A program made the translations under genes and the position numbers. Below the pieces are notes generated by a model. That model saw only the letters and a program-made list of their open reading frames with translations, was not told the origin of the DNA and did no database searches. A stretch of 64,000 bases of DNA. It comes from Croceivirga thetidis. Its GTDB lineage: Bacteria > Bacteroidota > Bacteroidia > Flavobacteriales > Flavobacteriaceae. Each line of letters opens with the position of its first letter. The stretch's first letter is position 1. The stretch covers positions 186,001 through 250,000 of the forward strand of contig NZ_JAAWWL010000001.1 of assembly GCF_012272815.1 (NCBI RefSeq), in the 5' to 3' direction. Shown piece by piece: positions 25,485-34,323 of this stretch.

Positions 25485-26432
25485 CTAGAAATATCCTTGT
25501 TGTTTACGCTTTTCCATTGCGGCTTCAGACCGTTTATCATCAATTCTTGCACCTCGTTCAGAAATCTTTGAAGTTCTAATCTCAGCCACGACCTTTTCTA
25601 TGGTATCCGCCTCAGATTCAACCGCGGCCGTACATGACATATCACCAACCGTTCTGAATCTGACCGTGCGCTCTTCGACTTCTTCCTCCTCATCGCGGAA
25701 TACAACACCATCCTCTGCTGACCAAATCAATCCGTCTCGAACGAATGTGTCACGTTTGTGAGCGAAATAAATTGATGGAATTTCGATGGATTCTTTCTCA
25801 ATGTAGCTCCATACATCGAGTTCCGTCCAATTGCTTATCGGAAAAACTCGCACATTCTGCCCCAATTCTATTTGTCCGTTAAGCATATCAAACAACTCAG
25901 GGCGTTGGTTCTTTTCATCCCATTGTCCAAAGTCATCACGAACAGAAAAGATTCGCTCTTTGGCCCTTGCTTTTTCCTCATCTCGACGAGCACCTCCAAT
26001 ACAAGCGTCAAATTTGAATTCTTCTATTGCATCTAACAATGTGGTAGTTTGCAGCATATTTCGACTGGCATAACGACCTGTTTCTTCCTTTACCTTTCCT
26101 TGGTCAATTGAGTCTTGCACATTTCGCACAATCAACTCCAAGCCCAAGTCCTGGACCAATTGGTCGCGAAATTCAATGGTCTCTGGAAAATTGTGACCTG
26201 TGTCTATATGCATTAAGGGGAAAGGTATCTTAGCTGGCCAGAATGCCTTTTGGGCCAAGCGCACCAATGTGATGGAGTCCTTTCCGCCAGAAAATAGCAA
26301 TACAGGTCTTTCGAACTGTGCTGCCACCTCCCTGAAAATATAGATGGCCTCACTTTCAAGCGCATTGGTCACTTCAGCAGTTGATGCCTTTATTTTTTCT
26401 AAAACTTGTAATTCTAATGTTTCCAAAATCAA
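25485..26432 (-). CDS. cysD: Sulfate adenylyltransferase subunit 2
   Basis: 315 residues. PP-loop SGGKDS at 48-53; DTGHNFPETIEFRD near 78-91; GGARRDEEKARAKER near 146-160; and the long acidic insert EEEEVEERTVRFRT before the C-terminal segment. All are standard for CysD of the ATP sulfurylase heterodimer. No ATG precedes the conserved body: the best starts are TTG at 26432 or TTG two codons later, so a TTG start is likely. It is 21 bases after cysH and 72 bases before cysN. Confidence 0.92.
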   Translation of the reverse strand: MILETLELQVLEKIKASTAEVTNALESEAIYIFREVAAQFERPVLLFSGGKDSITLVRLAQKAFWPAKIPFPLMHIDTGHNFPETIEFRDQLVQDLGLELIVRNVQDSIDQGKVKEETGRYASRNMLQTTTLLDAIEEFKFDACIGGARRDEEKARAKERIFSVRDDFGQWDEKNQRPELFDMLNGQIELGQNVRVFPISNWTELDVWSYIEKESIEIPSIYFAHKRDTFVRDGLIWSAEDGVVFRDEEEEVEERTVRFRTVGDMSCTAAVESEADTIEKVVAEIRTSKISERGARIDDKRSEAAMEKRKQQGYF

Positions 26433-26453
26433 TTCTAGGTTTTATTTAATTGG

Positions 26454-27071
26454 TTAGGCGTGAAGCCCACATTCTCGGTTTGCCAACACTTTCGTCGGGT
26501 CAAAATACTTGTGTTCGTTTGGCAGTTTATATTGCTCCAAATACTCGTCCAATTCTTTATCGGACCAATAGTAAAATGGACTTACTTTCAAAACTCCATT
26601 TTTGTCCAAACTCAAAATATCCAAGGAATCACGATGTGCCGTTTGCCCCTTTCTCAAATTTGTAAACCAAACATCCGGTTGGTGTTCGGCCATGGCACGT
26701 TGAAAAGGTTCCAACTTTACTTGTTCGGTAAACACCTGGTGTAATGGGTCATCAATATCAGGAATACCCATAACCACATCTCTATGGGCAGAAGTCTGTG
26801 CAGGAACGTAGAGCTGAATGTTCAATCCCAGTCTTGATATCAATTCTTCGGCATGTTTATATGTCTGTGGTGTATTATAACCAGTATCGCACCAGATGAC
26901 TGGTATATCAGGGCTTACATCTGCAACCGCGTGAAGAATAGCAACCTCATACGGACGAAAATTGGTAGTGACCACAGGCTTTGCTCCGTGTTGCACCGCC
27001 CAAGCAATAATTTCTTGTGGCGGTATGCCCTTTAGCTGTGCGTTCCATTTTGGTAATTGATCTTCTGACAT
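26454..27071 (-). CDS. cysH: Phosphoadenylyl-sulfate reductase (CysH family)
   Basis: 205 residues. Adenylyl-sulfate-binding PP-loop region (VVTTNFRPYEVAIL near 33-46), DTGYNTPQTYKHAEEL near 72-87, and the C-terminal ECGLHA with the catalytic Cys201. The CC...CxxC cysteines that bind a 4Fe-4S cluster in APS reductases are absent, which points to a PAPS-type enzyme dependent on thioredoxin. No APS kinase gene (cysC) is in this window. It is second in the operon, after the DUF2061 gene. Confidence 0.92.
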   Translation of the reverse strand: MSEDQLPKWNAQLKGIPPQEIIAWAVQHGAKPVVTTNFRPYEVAILHAVADVSPDIPVIWCDTGYNTPQTYKHAEELISRLGLNIQLYVPAQTSAHRDVVMGIPDIDDPLHQVFTEQVKLEPFQRAMAEHQPDVWFTNLRKGQTAHRDSLDILSLDKNGVLKVSPFYYWSDKELDEYLEQYKLPNEHKYFDPTKVLANRECGLHA

Positions 27072-27087
27072 TTTTGTTCGTTTTCTG

Positions 27088-27351
27088 TTATTTACCCCAG
27101 CTTATATTGTTCCAAATACGCTCATGAAAAAAGTACAGTACCATTTTTGTAACCAGTTCAACTAGGCCAATTGAAAAGGCCATGGTCAATGTTCCTGTAA
27201 TTATCCATGAAATGATTATGGTATCTAAAGTACCTATGACACGCCAGCTGATTGATTTTGCAATACTTCGCGCCGGGGATTCTGAATTTTTATCTTTTGT
27301 AAAGGAATTTTTATCCTTTTTGGTGTTAAAAACAAGTTGGTCCGTCAACAT
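27088..27351 (-). CDS. DUF2061 membrane protein
   Basis: 87 residues. After a polar N-terminus the conserved block ARSIAKSISWRVIGTLDTII is followed by two short hydrophobic helices (WIITGTLTMAFSIGLVELV and a C-terminal aromatic segment), the DUF2061 signature. These small inner-membrane proteins often accompany sulfate-assimilation genes; a transport or membrane role is suspected but unproven. It is the first gene of the cysH-cysD-cysN operon, 16 bases before cysH. Confidence 0.85.
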   Translation of the reverse strand: MLTDQLVFNTKKDKNSFTKDKNSESPARSIAKSISWRVIGTLDTIIISWIITGTLTMAFSIGLVELVTKMVLYFFHERIWNNISWGK

Positions 27352-27361
27352 AATTTATTAT

Positions 27362-27391
27362 CCTATCGATTTAGTAGGAATTACAAACATA
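27362..27391 (-). promoter_or_regulatory. Promoter -7 element and overlapping operator of the cys operon
   Basis: Minus strand TATGTTTG (27391-27384) fits the Bacteroidota -7 consensus TAnnTTTG exactly. Transcription would start roughly where the 17-bp element CCTATCGATTTAGTAGG (27362-27378) lies, a classical repressor position, and the DUF2061 ATG follows 11 bases later. A clear -33 TTG was not found at the standard distance. Confidence 0.55.
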
Positions 27392-27441
27392 GACCATTTA
27401 TTACTTTCTATTCGTTAAAACCGATACAAATTTTAATTTAC

Positions 27442-27458
27442 CCTATAGTTTTAATAGA
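27442..27458. promoter_or_regulatory. Third copy of the 17-bp operator candidate
   Basis: CCTATAGTTTTAATAGA agrees with the two other copies at 13 and 12 of 17 positions or better (consensus CCTATMGWTTTWRTAGR). It lies between the cys operon promoter and the end of the Rrf2 regulator gene, about 50 bases upstream of the -7 element. Confidence 0.5.
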
Positions 27459-27512
27459 TTACTAACAAAACATAGTTAAGATTTTGAATTTGTTAAGGTC
27501 ATACAGAAGAAT

Positions 27513-27923
27513 TTATGAAATCAAGTCCGCTAAGGTGGTATTGCGATAGACCTCTAAGTTGGCATCACGGACTTTAAGCATCAAATCATGAACGGAACAG
27601 GCTTCCTCGTCAGGGCAGTCATCACATTTCTCATAGAAGTTCAGGCTTACACAGGGTACCATGGCAATTGGACCTTCTAAAATGCGCATTACCGCGGTCA
27701 TCGGTATGTCTTGTGGCTCTTTGATCAAATAGTACCCCCCACCCTTTCCTTTTTTAGACCCTAAAAATCCATTTCTACGTAAAGTCAACAAGATACTTTC
27801 CAAAAACTTTTGTGAGATGTTCTCACTATCGGCAATTTCAGCAATCTGAATGGGTTCCCGGCTTTCGCGAGTTGCAAGAAAGGTCAAGGCCTTTAAGCCA
27901 TATTTGGTTTTCTTGGAGAGCAT
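27513..27923 (-). CDS. Rrf2 family transcriptional regulator
   Basis: 136 residues. Winged helix at the N-terminus (LSKKTKYGLKALTFLA ... ISQKFLESILLTLRRNGF, wing SKKGKGGGYYL at 56-66). Cys91, Cys100, Cys103 and Cys109 plus His112 fall in the region that holds the 2Fe-2S ligands of IscR, but with different spacing (IscR: 92, 98, 104, 107). It lies directly upstream of the cys operon on the same strand, so a cysteine- or sulfide-responsive role like CymR, or a redox role like IscR, is likely. The repeated semi-palindromes at 24055, 27362 and 27442 are candidate sites. Confidence 0.9.
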   Translation of the reverse strand: MLSKKTKYGLKALTFLATRESREPIQIAEIADSENISQKFLESILLTLRRNGFLGSKKGKGGGYYLIKEPQDIPMTAVMRILEGPIAMVPCVSLNFYEKCDDCPDEEACSVHDLMLKVRDANLEVYRNTTLADLIS

Positions 27924-28100
27924 CTCACGAATATAGCGAAAAATGGAAGTCCTTTCTTTTTAGTGGAACAATCTAAAATCGTGCACTTTTGAAAAAATAC
28001 ATTAGTTTTCTTCTTTACTTAATATATGGATGGGATACAATCCTAGATTTGCAGAACAACAGTTGATTGGGTTTTAAACGCCATCTCAATAGTATAATCC

Positions 28101-29243
28101 TTGAAAAAACTCAAAAAAATAATCCGCCGTATGCTGCTATACATAGTCATACTTATTGCCACATTGGTGTTAGTCTATATCCTTTTTGTGAATTTTTACC
28201 CTTCATTCGGTGGGGATGTCAATCCGGAAAGACAGGCACTGTATGAAACCTCAAAACAGTTCGGCGACGGTAAGTTTTTAAACACAAAAAAGGAAATTCC
28301 TGAAGCGGCCAGTTTCTCTAAAATGCTTTCGATAAGTCGAAAATTCTTCTTTGAAAAGGTTGAAAATGGTAGACCAAACGACGACCTGGCCATCCAAAAA
28401 ATAGATTCCACCACTATCACTTCTTTTCAAAAAGGAACCCGTCTCGTGTGGTTCGGACATTCCGCTTTCTTATTACAAATGGATGGCACGACCATATTGA
28501 TTGACCCCATGCTAGGTAAGGTCCCTGCTCCGACAAATTGGATGGGTGCCAATCGTTTCAACATAGAATTGCCAATTACCATTGAACAGCTTCCGAAAAT
28601 TGACGCTGTCGTTATCTCCCATGACCATTATGATCATTTGGATTATGAATCCATAAAAAAGTTGAAAACCAAAGTAGAACACTTTTTTGTTCCTTTAGGG
28701 GTAGGAGTTCATTTAGAGGCTTGGGATGTTGACCCCAATTCAATCACCGAAATGGATTGGTGGCAAGAAACCTCTTATAAAAACATTCAATTGGCCTGTA
28801 CTCCTGCCCAACACTTTTCGGGTCGGAAATTTTCAAATGGGCAAAGTACGTTATGGAGTTCTTGGGTAATCAAATCAAATAGCACTTCGCTTTTTTTCAG
28901 TGGGGATAGTGGCTATGCTCCGCATTTCAAGGCCATTGGCGAGAAATATGGTCCTTTTGATTTTGCGATGATGGAATGTGGTCAATACAACAAAATGTGG
29001 CCGGATATTCATATGTTCCCCGAAGAAACAGCTCAAGCAGGAATTGACGTAAAAGCAAAAGCGCTCATGCCCATTCATTGGGGGGGCTTCAAACTCGCAT
29101 TACATTCGTGGACAGACCCAATTGAACGGGTATCCAAAAAAGCGGCAACACTAAATTTACCATTGGTTACGCCAAAGATTGGAGAACCCATTTTAGTGGA
29201 TGAACTACCCAAACCCAATTCGGCCTGGTGGAAAACATTATAA
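28101..29243 (+). CDS. MBL-fold metallo-hydrolase, membrane anchored (NAPE-PLD/UlaG-like)
   Basis: 380 residues from a TTG at 28101, which keeps the basic KKLKKIIRR before the membrane helix 11-30; an ATG at 28131 is the alternative. Metal site HDHYDH at 174-179, with FGHSAFLLQMDGTTILIDPM at 118-137 and FSGDSGYAPHF near 269-279 as the usual later strands and ligands; MPIHWGGF is close to the end. The family includes lactonases and phospholipase D-type enzymes. Anchored active site probably faces the periplasm. It starts a three-gene operon. Confidence 0.85.
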   Translation: MKKLKKIIRRMLLYIVILIATLVLVYILFVNFYPSFGGDVNPERQALYETSKQFGDGKFLNTKKEIPEAASFSKMLSISRKFFFEKVENGRPNDDLAIQKIDSTTITSFQKGTRLVWFGHSAFLLQMDGTTILIDPMLGKVPAPTNWMGANRFNIELPITIEQLPKIDAVVISHDHYDHLDYESIKKLKTKVEHFFVPLGVGVHLEAWDVDPNSITEMDWWQETSYKNIQLACTPAQHFSGRKFSNGQSTLWSSWVIKSNSTSLFFSGDSGYAPHFKAIGEKYGPFDFAMMECGQYNKMWPDIHMFPEETAQAGIDVKAKALMPIHWGGFKLALHSWTDPIERVSKKAATLNLPLVTPKIGEPILVDELPKPNSAWWKTL

Positions 29244-29245
29244 CT

Positions 29246-29905
29246 ATGAGCGACAAGAAAAAAGTAGTCATCGCAGGAGCAAGTGGTATGATTGGGCAAT
29301 TGGTTTTAGAGCAATGCCTATCCTCAAATGAGGTTACTGAGATGATTTCTTTGGTTAGAAAGACAACCGAAACCAAAAATCCGAAGCTTAAGGAAGTGGT
29401 TATAGAAAATTTTGCAGACTACTCAGGACAAGACGATACCTTCAAAAATGTGGATACCGCATTTTTCTGTATTGGAGTGTATACCGGTCAAGTACCTGAT
29501 AAAAAGTTTAAAGAAATCACGGTTGATTATGCGGTAGCTTTTGCAGAAGCAGTCAAAACAGCTAATCCTAAAGCTACGCTCTGTCTGCTAAGTGGTGCCG
29601 GAGCAGACCGTTCGGAGAAAAGTCGTACCTCATTTGCCAAATACAAGGGCATGGCAGAAAACCAAATTTCAAGTCTAGGACTCAATTTTTATACGTTCCG
29701 TCCAGCATATATTTACCCCGTGCCCCCAAGAAAGGAACCGAATTTAATGTACCGGATTTCGAGAATACTATATCCTCTAATTCGTTTGATGGGTCCGAAT
29801 GGAAGCATAAAATCAACAGAACTGGCCTCAGCAATGTTCAAGGTCGGATTAAATGGTGCGGATACAGAAATACTCGAAAACAAAACAATATTAGAATTCT
29901 CATGA
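29246..29905 (+). CDS. NAD(P)-binding Rossmann protein (atypical SDR / YwnB-like)
   Basis: 219 residues from the ATG at 29246, 2 bases after the upstream stop. Nucleotide motif GASGMIG at 11-17, SGAGAD near 119-124 and a YKG...E-N segment near 137-145 that resembles the atypical SDR pattern. No complete YxxxK catalytic pair is evident. Probably an NAD(P)H-dependent reductase or a binding protein; the substrate is unknown. It overlaps the esterase gene by 4 bases. Confidence 0.82.
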   Translation: MSDKKKVVIAGASGMIGQLVLEQCLSSNEVTEMISLVRKTTETKNPKLKEVVIENFADYSGQDDTFKNVDTAFFCIGVYTGQVPDKKFKEITVDYAVAFAEAVKTANPKATLCLLSGAGADRSEKSRTSFAKYKGMAENQISSLGLNFYTFRPAYIYPVPPRKEPNLMYRISRILYPLIRLMGPNGSIKSTELASAMFKVGLNGADTEILENKTILEFS

Positions 29906-30816
29906 GAACATTTGCCTTCTTTCTAATACTTGGTTTGGCTTTCACAACAAGTGGAAGGTCACAGGAAACCATAATTCCGCTTTGGCCAAACGAGGTTCCG
30001 TTGCGCATAGAAGCCGATGAAACTGAAATTCAAGAAAAGGGTGATATTTTAAAAATCAGTAAGGTTCAAGTTCCTGAAATAGAAGTATACCTGCCGAGTA
30101 AAGCGAACGCTACCGGACAGGGTGTTCTTATTTTTCCTGGAGGAGGCTATCATATTTTAGCCTATGACTGGGAGGGTAGGGATATTGCAAAAATGCTGAA
30201 TACCAAAGGCATTGCAGGAATTGTAGTTAAAAATCGATTGCCTACCTCAGCTTCGCTTGAAAAAAACCACTTGGCTCCTCTAGTTGACGCACAAAGGGCA
30301 CTTAGGCTGGTCAAATCGATGGCCAAAGATTTTAATTTAGACACAGATAAGATTGGTATTATCGGTTTTTCTGCCGGAGGCCATTTAACCGCAAGTTTAG
30401 GAGCGCATTATGATAAAGAGTTGATTGCGCCTGTTGATGAAATTGATTTGACAAAAGCAAAACCTAATTTCATAGCACTCGTATATCCAGTCATTCAATT
30501 TGGAGCAGCATCAACCCATATGGGTTCGCAAACCGCATTATTAGGAGAAAATCCAACTCAAGAATGGATAGACTTCTTTTCACTTGAACAACAGGTGCGA
30601 GATGACCATGCACCAACAATTTTATTCCATTCAACAGATGACACTGCAGTACCGGTAGAAAATAGTTTATCACTATACAATGCGCTGCGACAAAAAAATG
30701 TTCCTTCGGCATTGCACATATTTCCGCATGGTGGTCATGGTTTTGGTCTGGCGCCAGAAATACCCTTGGTCAATGCATGGCCAAAGCTTTTAACAGATTG
30801 GATACGAAGTCTGTGA
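29902..30816 (+). CDS. Secreted alpha/beta hydrolase (esterase/xylanase-like)
   Basis: 304 residues with a signal peptide (1-20, LILGLAFTTSGRSQ). Oxyanion segment FPGGGYHIL at 78-86, nucleophile GFSAGGHL with Ser157, catalytic Asp in DDTAVPVENS near 251-260, and His in HGGHGFG near 284-290. It belongs to the BD-FAE or acetyl-xylan-esterase-like group. Exported, so it probably removes acyl groups from polysaccharide or other extracellular substrates; the substrate is inferred. Confidence 0.88.
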   Translation: MRTFAFFLILGLAFTTSGRSQETIIPLWPNEVPLRIEADETEIQEKGDILKISKVQVPEIEVYLPSKANATGQGVLIFPGGGYHILAYDWEGRDIAKMLNTKGIAGIVVKNRLPTSASLEKNHLAPLVDAQRALRLVKSMAKDFNLDTDKIGIIGFSAGGHLTASLGAHYDKELIAPVDEIDLTKAKPNFIALVYPVIQFGAASTHMGSQTALLGENPTQEWIDFFSLEQQVRDDHAPTILFHSTDDTAVPVENSLSLYNALRQKNVPSALHIFPHGGHGFGLAPEIPLVNAWPKLLTDWIRSL

Positions 30817-30839
30817 ATTAAAGTTTAAATACCTTGGGA

Positions 30840-31373
30840 CTATTTTTGCTTAGGTCGAAACACCTTCATCTCTTCGGGGTTGGTCTCGATATAGGGTCCT
30901 TCAATTAAATCAATGCAATACGGTATTGCAGGAAAAACCACTTCTAAACACTCTTTGATTGATTTAGGTTTGCCTGGCAAATTGACTATTAACGACTTCC
31001 CGCGAATTCCAGCAGTCTGTCTAGAAAGGATTGCCGTGGGTACATATTGTAGACTTGTCTGACGCATCAGTTCCCCAAAACCAGGAAGCATTTTCTCGCA
31101 AACCGCTTCAGTGGCTTCAGGAGTTACATCGCGTACCGCTGGGCCAGTACCTCCGGTGGTCACAATCAGGGAACAGCCTTTTTCATCCGCCATTTGTGTC
31201 ATTGCTGCTTCCAACTGGTCCTGCTCATCTGGTATGACAGCATACTCCGCTTCCCACTCACTGGTCAACCATAAGTCCATCAATCTTTTAACTTCTTTAC
31301 CAGGTAAATCTTCGTATTCCCCGCGACTGGCACGGTCAGAAACGTTGATGATACCAATTTTCACTTTTCCCAA
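30840..31373 (-). CDS. mog: Molybdopterin adenylyltransferase
   Basis: 177 residues of the MoaB/Mog fold: IGIINVSDRASRGEYED at 5-21 and TTGGTGPAVRDVTPEA near 72-87, which is the signature of molybdopterin-binding Mog proteins. It adenylates molybdopterin before molybdenum insertion. It stands convergent to the esterase operon and divergent from the molybdenum hydroxylase genes at 31535, whose cofactor it helps to make; a second molybdoenzyme lies at 42231. Confidence 0.92.
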   Translation of the reverse strand: MGKVKIGIINVSDRASRGEYEDLPGKEVKRLMDLWLTSEWEAEYAVIPDEQDQLEAAMTQMADEKGCSLIVTTGGTGPAVRDVTPEATEAVCEKMLPGFGELMRQTSLQYVPTAILSRQTAGIRGKSLIVNLPGKPKSIKECLEVVFPAIPYCIDLIEGPYIETNPEEMKVFRPKQK

Positions 31374-31534
31374 ATTCCCTTTTGTTTAAAATATCGCTAT
31401 GGTCGCAAAATTAAAATAATAGTGGTCTATCAATTGTAAATATTTTTCTTGTTGTTATAATTCACTTTGGTAAAATTGAGTTTGGGTAAACCTCAGGACT
31501 AATTTTTTGTAACTTCCAGAACATTCAATAAAAT

Positions 31535-31996
31535 ATGGCAACATACACTCTAAACATCAACGGTCAGTCTCGAGAGGTGGAGGCCGACCCAGCAACCCCA
31601 GTACTTTGGGTATTGCGTGACAACTTACAATTGGTCGGAACAAAATTTGGTTGCGGTATTGCCCAATGTGGCGCGTGCACCGTACACCTTAATGACAATG
31701 CAGTGCGTTCATGCCAACTACCAGTTTCAGCTGTTGGCGAACAAGAAATCACCACCATAGAAGGGCTATCGGAAAATGGCGACCATCCTGTTCAAAAAGC
31801 ATGGCTCGAAACCGATGTGTATCAGTGTGGGTATTGCCAGGCCGGTCAAATTATGACTGCCTCTGCCCTATTAAAGAAAAATCCGAACCCAACGGATGCT
31901 GAAATCGAAAACGCCATGCACGGCAATATTTGCCGTTGTGGTACCTATTCCCGTATTAAGAAAGCGGTGAAGATGGCCGCAAACAGTGAATCGTAA
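31535..31996 (+). CDS. 2Fe-2S subunit of a xanthine-oxidase-family molybdenum hydroxylase
   Basis: 153 residues, two clusters. The plant-type ferredoxin cluster is formed by Cys40, Cys45, Cys48 and Cys60 ([11 protein letters not shown]); the second by Cys98, Cys101, Cys133 and Cys135 ([14 protein letters not shown]). Same layout as IorA or CoxS/XdhC-type small subunits. Electrons pass from the molybdenum centre of the adjacent large subunit; the final acceptor is unknown, as no FAD subunit is adjacent. A 160-base gap upstream separates it from mog; I see no distinct promoter there. Confidence 0.93.
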   Translation: MATYTLNINGQSREVEADPATPVLWVLRDNLQLVGTKFGCGIAQCGACTVHLNDNAVRSCQLPVSAVGEQEITTIEGLSENGDHPVQKAWLETDVYQCGYCQAGQIMTASALLKKNPNPTDAEIENAMHGNICRCGTYSRIKKAVKMAANSES

Positions 31997-32018
31997 TCCA
32001 ACCCCAAAAAGCACGAAA

Positions 32019-34289
32019 ATGACACTTGTAAAAACACAAATTGGAAGAAGGGCCTTCATCAAAAACACGAGTCTGGCCGGGGGCGGATTGGTATTGGGAT
32101 TCAACCTCTTGAATTCATGCAAACCAAAAGTAGCCGAGGCCGTAGCCGTTGAAATTGAAATGCCCAAAGAATGGTATGAAATCAATGGGTATTTAAAAAT
32201 TGGTGATAATGGTGTGGTGACCATTATGTCTCCAAATCCAGAAATAGGACAAAACGTACGTACCTCAATGCCAATGATATTGGCTGATGAACTCGAAGTA
32301 GATTGGAAAGATGTTATCGTAGAGCAAGCGCCTCTTAATACCGATTTATACAGCTGGCAAGTTGCGGGTGGTAGCCGTTCCATTGCCAATTCATGGGAAC
32401 CCTTGCGTACTGCAGGGGCAACTGCGCGCCATATGCTGAAAGAGGCGGCGGCAGCTGCTTGGCAGGTACCAGTTGGTGAAATCACCGCTGTTGCCGGAGT
32501 TTTAAGCCATGAAGCTTCTGGTAAAACCGCTGGATATGGTGAAATGGCTTCGGCGGCTTCGCAATTGGAAGTACCCGAAGAAGTACAATTGAAGGAACAG
32601 TCGGAATTTTCGATTATTGGCACCTCACGAAAAAATGTAGATGGAAAGAAAATCGTTACTGGACAACCATTGTTCGGTATTGATGTGCAGCGTGAAGGTA
32701 TGTTATTGGCAACCTTGGCCCATGCACCGGCATTCGGTATGAAACTGAAATCGTTTGATGCCGAAGAAGCCAAACAAATGCCCGGTATTCGTGATATCTT
32801 TTCAATGAAAGTCTATAAAGAAGATTTTCAGCGCGGGGCATTCCACCATACCGCTTTTAATGAAGTTATCGCAGTAGTAGGTGAAACGACTTGGCAAGTG
32901 ATGCAAGCCAAAAAAGCCTTGAAGGTAGAATGGGAAGAAGCCCCAGACACTTCGCTTACTATGGGATTCTTGGGTCGCGAAATAACTGTCAATCATCCTG
33001 CTGGGGCTGAAAACTCAGATACCCACAATGCGAAAATGCAAGAATTGATGGGCCGCAAAGGTAGAGTGGCCCGAAGGGATGGAAATCCTGAGGCAGCATT
33101 TGCAAATGCCGCAACCATAGTCGAACGAAGCTATAGCTGTCCGTTCTTGGCGCACAATACTATGGAGCCCATGAACTTCTTTGCCCATGTAACCGAAGAC
33201 CATGCGGAGCTATTGGGTCCCACGCAAACTCCTGAATGGATGGAACCTGCAATAGCAGAGCGATTAGGTCTTCCCTTGGAAAAGGTTGACATTCAGATGA
33301 CTAGACAAGGGGGAGGTTTTGGCCGTCGTCTCTACGGTCATTTTATGGTGGAAGCAGCTATCATTTCACAACGAATGAAAGCTCCGGTCAAACTGCAATA
33401 CAATCGTGAAGACGATATGTCACAAGGTATGTATCGCCCTTCATATTACGCTACCTATCGTGCAGCACTTGACGAGAACAACAATTTGGTTGGCTTTCAT
33501 GTGAAAACGGGTGGTGTACCTGAAAGTCCATTATTTGCCAATCGTTTTCCAGCAGGGGCCATCGACAATTATTTAGCGGAAGATTTTACCATTGATTCCA
33601 ATATTACAACCGGGGCGTTCAGAGCACCTCGTTCAAATTTTATCGCCGGTGCGGAACAATCGTTTTTAGATGAAGTAGCCGAAGCGATGGGCAAAGACCC
33701 AATTGATTTTAGGTTGAAATTGTTGAAACGTGCTGAAGAAAATCCTGTTGGAGATGCAGAAGGAAACGATTACGATGCAGCCCGTTATGCAGGAGTTCTG
33801 GAATTGGTGCGTGAGAAAACCAATTGGGGTCAAAGTATGGAAGGTGTACACCGCGGTGTTTCAGCCTATTTCTGTCATAACAGTTATGTAGCACAAGTAC
33901 TTGATATGGTCATGGAAAATGGTCAACCTACCGTTCAAAAAGTAACCTCGGCGATAGATTGTGGAATTGTAATTAATCCGGATGCTGCCTCGAATATGGC
34001 TGAAGGTGGAGTGGTCGATGGAATTGGTCATGCAATGTACAGTGCATTGACATTTAAAGATGGCTCACCAGAACAAACCAATTTTGACAAATACCGATTA
34101 ATTCGTCATAAGGAAGCACCCAAAGAAATTGAGACCCATTTTGTGGATAATGGTATTGACCCAACGGGTATGGGAGAACCACCTTTTCCTCCAGTAATGG
34201 GTGCATTGGCCAACGCCTTATATAAAGCTACTGGCAGACGGTATTATCATCAGCCGTTTATAACAGATAGGCCACCTTTAGTAGGGTAA
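32019..34289 (+). CDS. Molybdopterin-binding large subunit, IorB-like, Tat-exported
   Basis: 756 residues from the ATG at 32019; an earlier GTG at 31986 overlaps the small-subunit gene. The N-terminus holds a twin-arginine signal (RRAFIKNTSLAGGG near 12-25). The body has the xanthine-dehydrogenase-type molybdopterin domains, with RQGGGFGRRLYG near 429-440 and GAFRAPRSN near 535-543, and a C-terminal GMGEPPFPPV near 725-735. Together with the small subunit it resembles isoquinoline 1-oxidoreductase IorAB, which lacks a flavin subunit. Folded, cofactor-loaded export fits the Tat signal. The substrate, likely an aldehyde or N-heterocycle, is inferred. Confidence 0.9.
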   Translation: MTLVKTQIGRRAFIKNTSLAGGGLVLGFNLLNSCKPKVAEAVAVEIEMPKEWYEINGYLKIGDNGVVTIMSPNPEIGQNVRTSMPMILADELEVDWKDVIVEQAPLNTDLYSWQVAGGSRSIANSWEPLRTAGATARHMLKEAAAAAWQVPVGEITAVAGVLSHEASGKTAGYGEMASAASQLEVPEEVQLKEQSEFSIIGTSRKNVDGKKIVTGQPLFGIDVQREGMLLATLAHAPAFGMKLKSFDAEEAKQMPGIRDIFSMKVYKEDFQRGAFHHTAFNEVIAVVGETTWQVMQAKKALKVEWEEAPDTSLTMGFLGREITVNHPAGAENSDTHNAKMQELMGRKGRVARRDGNPEAAFANAATIVERSYSCPFLAHNTMEPMNFFAHVTEDHAELLGPTQTPEWMEPAIAERLGLPLEKVDIQMTRQGGGFGRRLYGHFMVEAAIISQRMKAPVKLQYNREDDMSQGMYRPSYYATYRAALDENNNLVGFHVKTGGVPESPLFANRFPAGAIDNYLAEDFTIDSNITTGAFRAPRSNFIAGAEQSFLDEVAEAMGKDPIDFRLKLLKRAEENPVGDAEGNDYDAARYAGVLELVREKTNWGQSMEGVHRGVSAYFCHNSYVAQVLDMVMENGQPTVQKVTSAIDCGIVINPDAASNMAEGGVVDGIGHAMYSALTFKDGSPEQTNFDKYRLIRHKEAPKEIETHFVDNGIDPTGMGEPPFPPVMGALANALYKATGRRYYHQPFITDRPPLVG

Positions 34290-34323
34290 TTAGCGAAGGC
34301 TATTTTTGGATGCCATAGCGCAA

